Shown here: positions 62,770 to 64,000 of the stretch, in pieces
Position numbering within the stretch: position 1 is the first letter of the stretch
Layout of the letters: each line of letters opens with the position of its first letter
Assembly: GCF_000092205.1 (NCBI RefSeq)
Contig: NC_014216.1
Location: 992,001 to 1,056,000, forward strand
Source: Desulfurivibrio alkaliphilus AHT 2
GTDB lineage: Bacteria; Desulfobacterota; Desulfobulbia; Desulfobulbales; Desulfurivibrionaceae
Length of the DNA: 64,000 nucleotides
Direction: 5' to 3'
Translations under genes and position numbers: made by a program
Notes under the pieces: model-generated
What the model was told of the DNA's origin: nothing
What the model saw: the letters and a program-made list of their open reading frames with translations, nothing else
Databases searched by the model: none

Positions 62770-64000
62770 CTACTCATCTTCCATGATGCGAATCTTCACC
62801 GTGGGGGCGGCACATACCTCCAGGGCGTCGATTTCCTTCAAGGCCGCCCTTACCGCTTCTTCTTCCGCCTCGTAAGCCCGCATCATTACCGGCACCACAC
62901 CCTTCTCTTCCCGGCCCTGCTGCAGCACCGACTGAATACTGATGCCATGACGGCCGAGAATACCGGTAATGGCCGACAGCACCCCGGGCTTGTCCTGGAC
63001 CGTCACCCGAAAGTAATAGGGGCAACGCAGGCTGGCCAGCGGGGTAATGACCGCTTCCCGCAAATTCTCCGGCAGGTAGCTGAGACTGGGTACCCGGTTG
63101 ATCGCCCCGTTTAAGATATTGCGGGCGATATCGACGATATCGGCCACCACCGCGCTGCCGGTGGGCATTTTGCCGGCCCCCTGACCGTAGAGCAAAACAT
63201 CGTCCACCATGTCGCCGGTAAATTGAATGGCGTTGAAAGCCCCACCGATATTGGCCAGCAGTTCCTGGTTGGGCACCATGGTGGGATGGACCCGAGCCTC
63301 GAAGGAGTCTCCATGGTTACGGCTGATGGCCAGCAGTTTGATGCGGTAGCCAAACTCCCGGGCAAACTCGATATCGACCGGCTCAATATTGCTGATTCCT
63401 TCGGTGCTCACCTGGTCCAGCCGCAGATGCACCCCGTAGGCCATGCTCATCAGAATAACCAGCTTGTGGGCGGTGTCGATTCCTTCCACGTCGTAAGTTG
63501 GATCGGCCTCGGCATAACCATGAGCTTGGGCATCTTTGAGCACCGTATTGAAATCCAGGCCCTCGTCGGTCATCCGGTTTAAAATGTAGTTGGCGGTACC
63601 GTTCATAATCCCAATGATGGACTCGATCCTATTGGCCACCAGCCCTTCTTTCAATGCCTTGATCACCGGAATACCACCGCCGACACTGGCTTCAAAACCA
63701 ACCTCCACGTTGGCCGCCGCAGCAGCAGCAAAAATCTCCCGGCCGTGCTGGGAGATCAGCGCCTTGTTAGCGGTCACCACATGCTTGCCGGCGGCAATGG
63801 CTTTCAAAATAAAGGTTTTGGCCGGTTCGATGCCGCCGATGAGTTCCACCACGATATCGATATCGGGAGCCGCCACCACCTCGTCGGCGTCCCGGGTCAA
63901 CTCCACCTCGGCAAACTCCGGCGGCAACTGCTCAATGGCAATATCCGCCACCCTATGCAGGCGCACATCCGCCCCGGTTTTTCGCTGCAGCCTTTCTCTC
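62770..64000 (-). CDS. hom: Homoserine dehydrogenase (5' part beyond window)
   Basis: The C-terminal 409 codons of a Hom enzyme that reduces aspartate semialdehyde to homoserine. Seen: substrate-domain motifs VELIGGIEPAKTFIL, TANKALISQHG, GIMNGTANYILNRM, DVEGIDTAHKLVILM, and a C-terminal ACT domain (YFRVTVQDKPGVLSAITG), the site for threonine feedback. The nucleotide-binding N-terminus is outside. Feeds both threonine and, with metY/hcyS at 42-46 kb, methionine synthesis. Confidence 0.95.
   Translation of the reverse strand, partial: RERLQRKTGADVRLHRVADIAIEQLPPEFAEVELTRDADEVVAAPDIDIVVELIGGIEPAKTFILKAIAAGKHVVTANKALISQHGREIFAAAAAANVEVGFEASVGGGIPVIKALKEGLVANRIESIIGIMNGTANYILNRMTDEGLDFNTVLKDAQAHGYAEADPTYDVEGIDTAHKLVILMSMAYGVHLRLDQVSTEGISNIEPVDIEFAREFGYRIKLLAISRNHGDSFEARVHPTMVPNQELLANIGGAFNAIQFTGDMVDDVLLYGQGAGKMPTGSAVVADIVDIARNILNGAINRVPSLSYLPENLREAVITPLASLRCPYYFRVTVQDKPGVLSAITGILGRHGISIQSVLQQGREEKGVVPVMMRAYEAEEEAVRAALKEIDALEVCAAPTVKIRIMEDE

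Overview
The window reads as chromosome of a Gram-negative, strictly anaerobic, GC-rich bacterium, most likely a sulfate- or sulfur-metabolising member of the Desulfobacterota (Desulfobulbales-like). Grounds: Ni-Fe CO dehydrogenase with FolD, MetF and formate-tetrahydrofolate ligase (Wood-Ljungdahl methyl branch), lipid A genes, TonB/ExbBD, type IV pilus genes, a PxxKW cysteine-rich protein typical of that group, and several ferredoxin-type membrane proteins. The assignment is an inference from gene content; no rRNA is present. I support 60 protein genes (metF and hom are cut by the window edges) and one initiator tRNA.

Layout. 1-3742 (minus): folD-cooS-metF. 4035-6263: a PilB-type pilus ATPase fused to a cyclic-nucleotide-binding domain. 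6587-8137 (plus): an acidic zinc-ribbon protein. 8209-11825 (minus): a signalling cluster PAS, CheY, CheC-like, PilZ, ribbon-helix-helix, ParA. 12120-17143 (minus): fhs, thyX, nifS, nifU. 17413-25839 (minus): nine closely packed genes from a TonB-dependent receptor through a double-cubane (2-hydroxyacyl-CoA dehydratase-like) protein and its ATPase activator to exbB-exbD-tonB. 26328-30226: uvrC, V4R protein, unknown protein, CheY-PilZ regulator. 30356-37061 (minus): lpxD-fabZ-lpxA-lpxI-murU-like-amgK-like-der. 37395-40402: ihfA, eno, pilC. 40839-41840: PxxKW protein and a lytic transglycosylase. 42039-46190 (minus): a sulfur-carrier-protein operon (HcyS-type carrier, MetY, ThiF-like, JAMM peptidase, TusA, permease) for homocysteine synthesis. 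46531-53083 (plus): FIST sensor, hybrid kinase, sigma-54 regulator, NIT-type chemoreceptor. 53339-64000: pepA, CBS protein, polyferredoxin, DegP-type protease, mgtE, initiator tRNA, thioesterase, an ApgM-like mutase and homoserine dehydrogenase.

Functional threads. C1 flow: FolD, Fhs, MetF and CooS, with ThyX drawing on methylene-THF. Cell envelope: the lipid A operon also carries a putative AmgK/MurU peptidoglycan-sugar salvage pair. Sulfur and methionine: NifS/NifU, the HcyS operon and Hom. Surface behaviour: PilB, PilC, PilZ and Che-type genes plus a ParA-like positioning ATPase.

The two most interesting systems are the TonB receptor/double-cubane operon, which may couple outer-membrane uptake to ATP-driven low-potential reduction, and a family of long palindromic repeats (at least eight copies plus a relic). 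In the full-length copies the outer arms differ between copies but stay complementary within a copy. One copy sits in frame inside the GTPase gene der, and others supply the stop codons of neighbouring genes.
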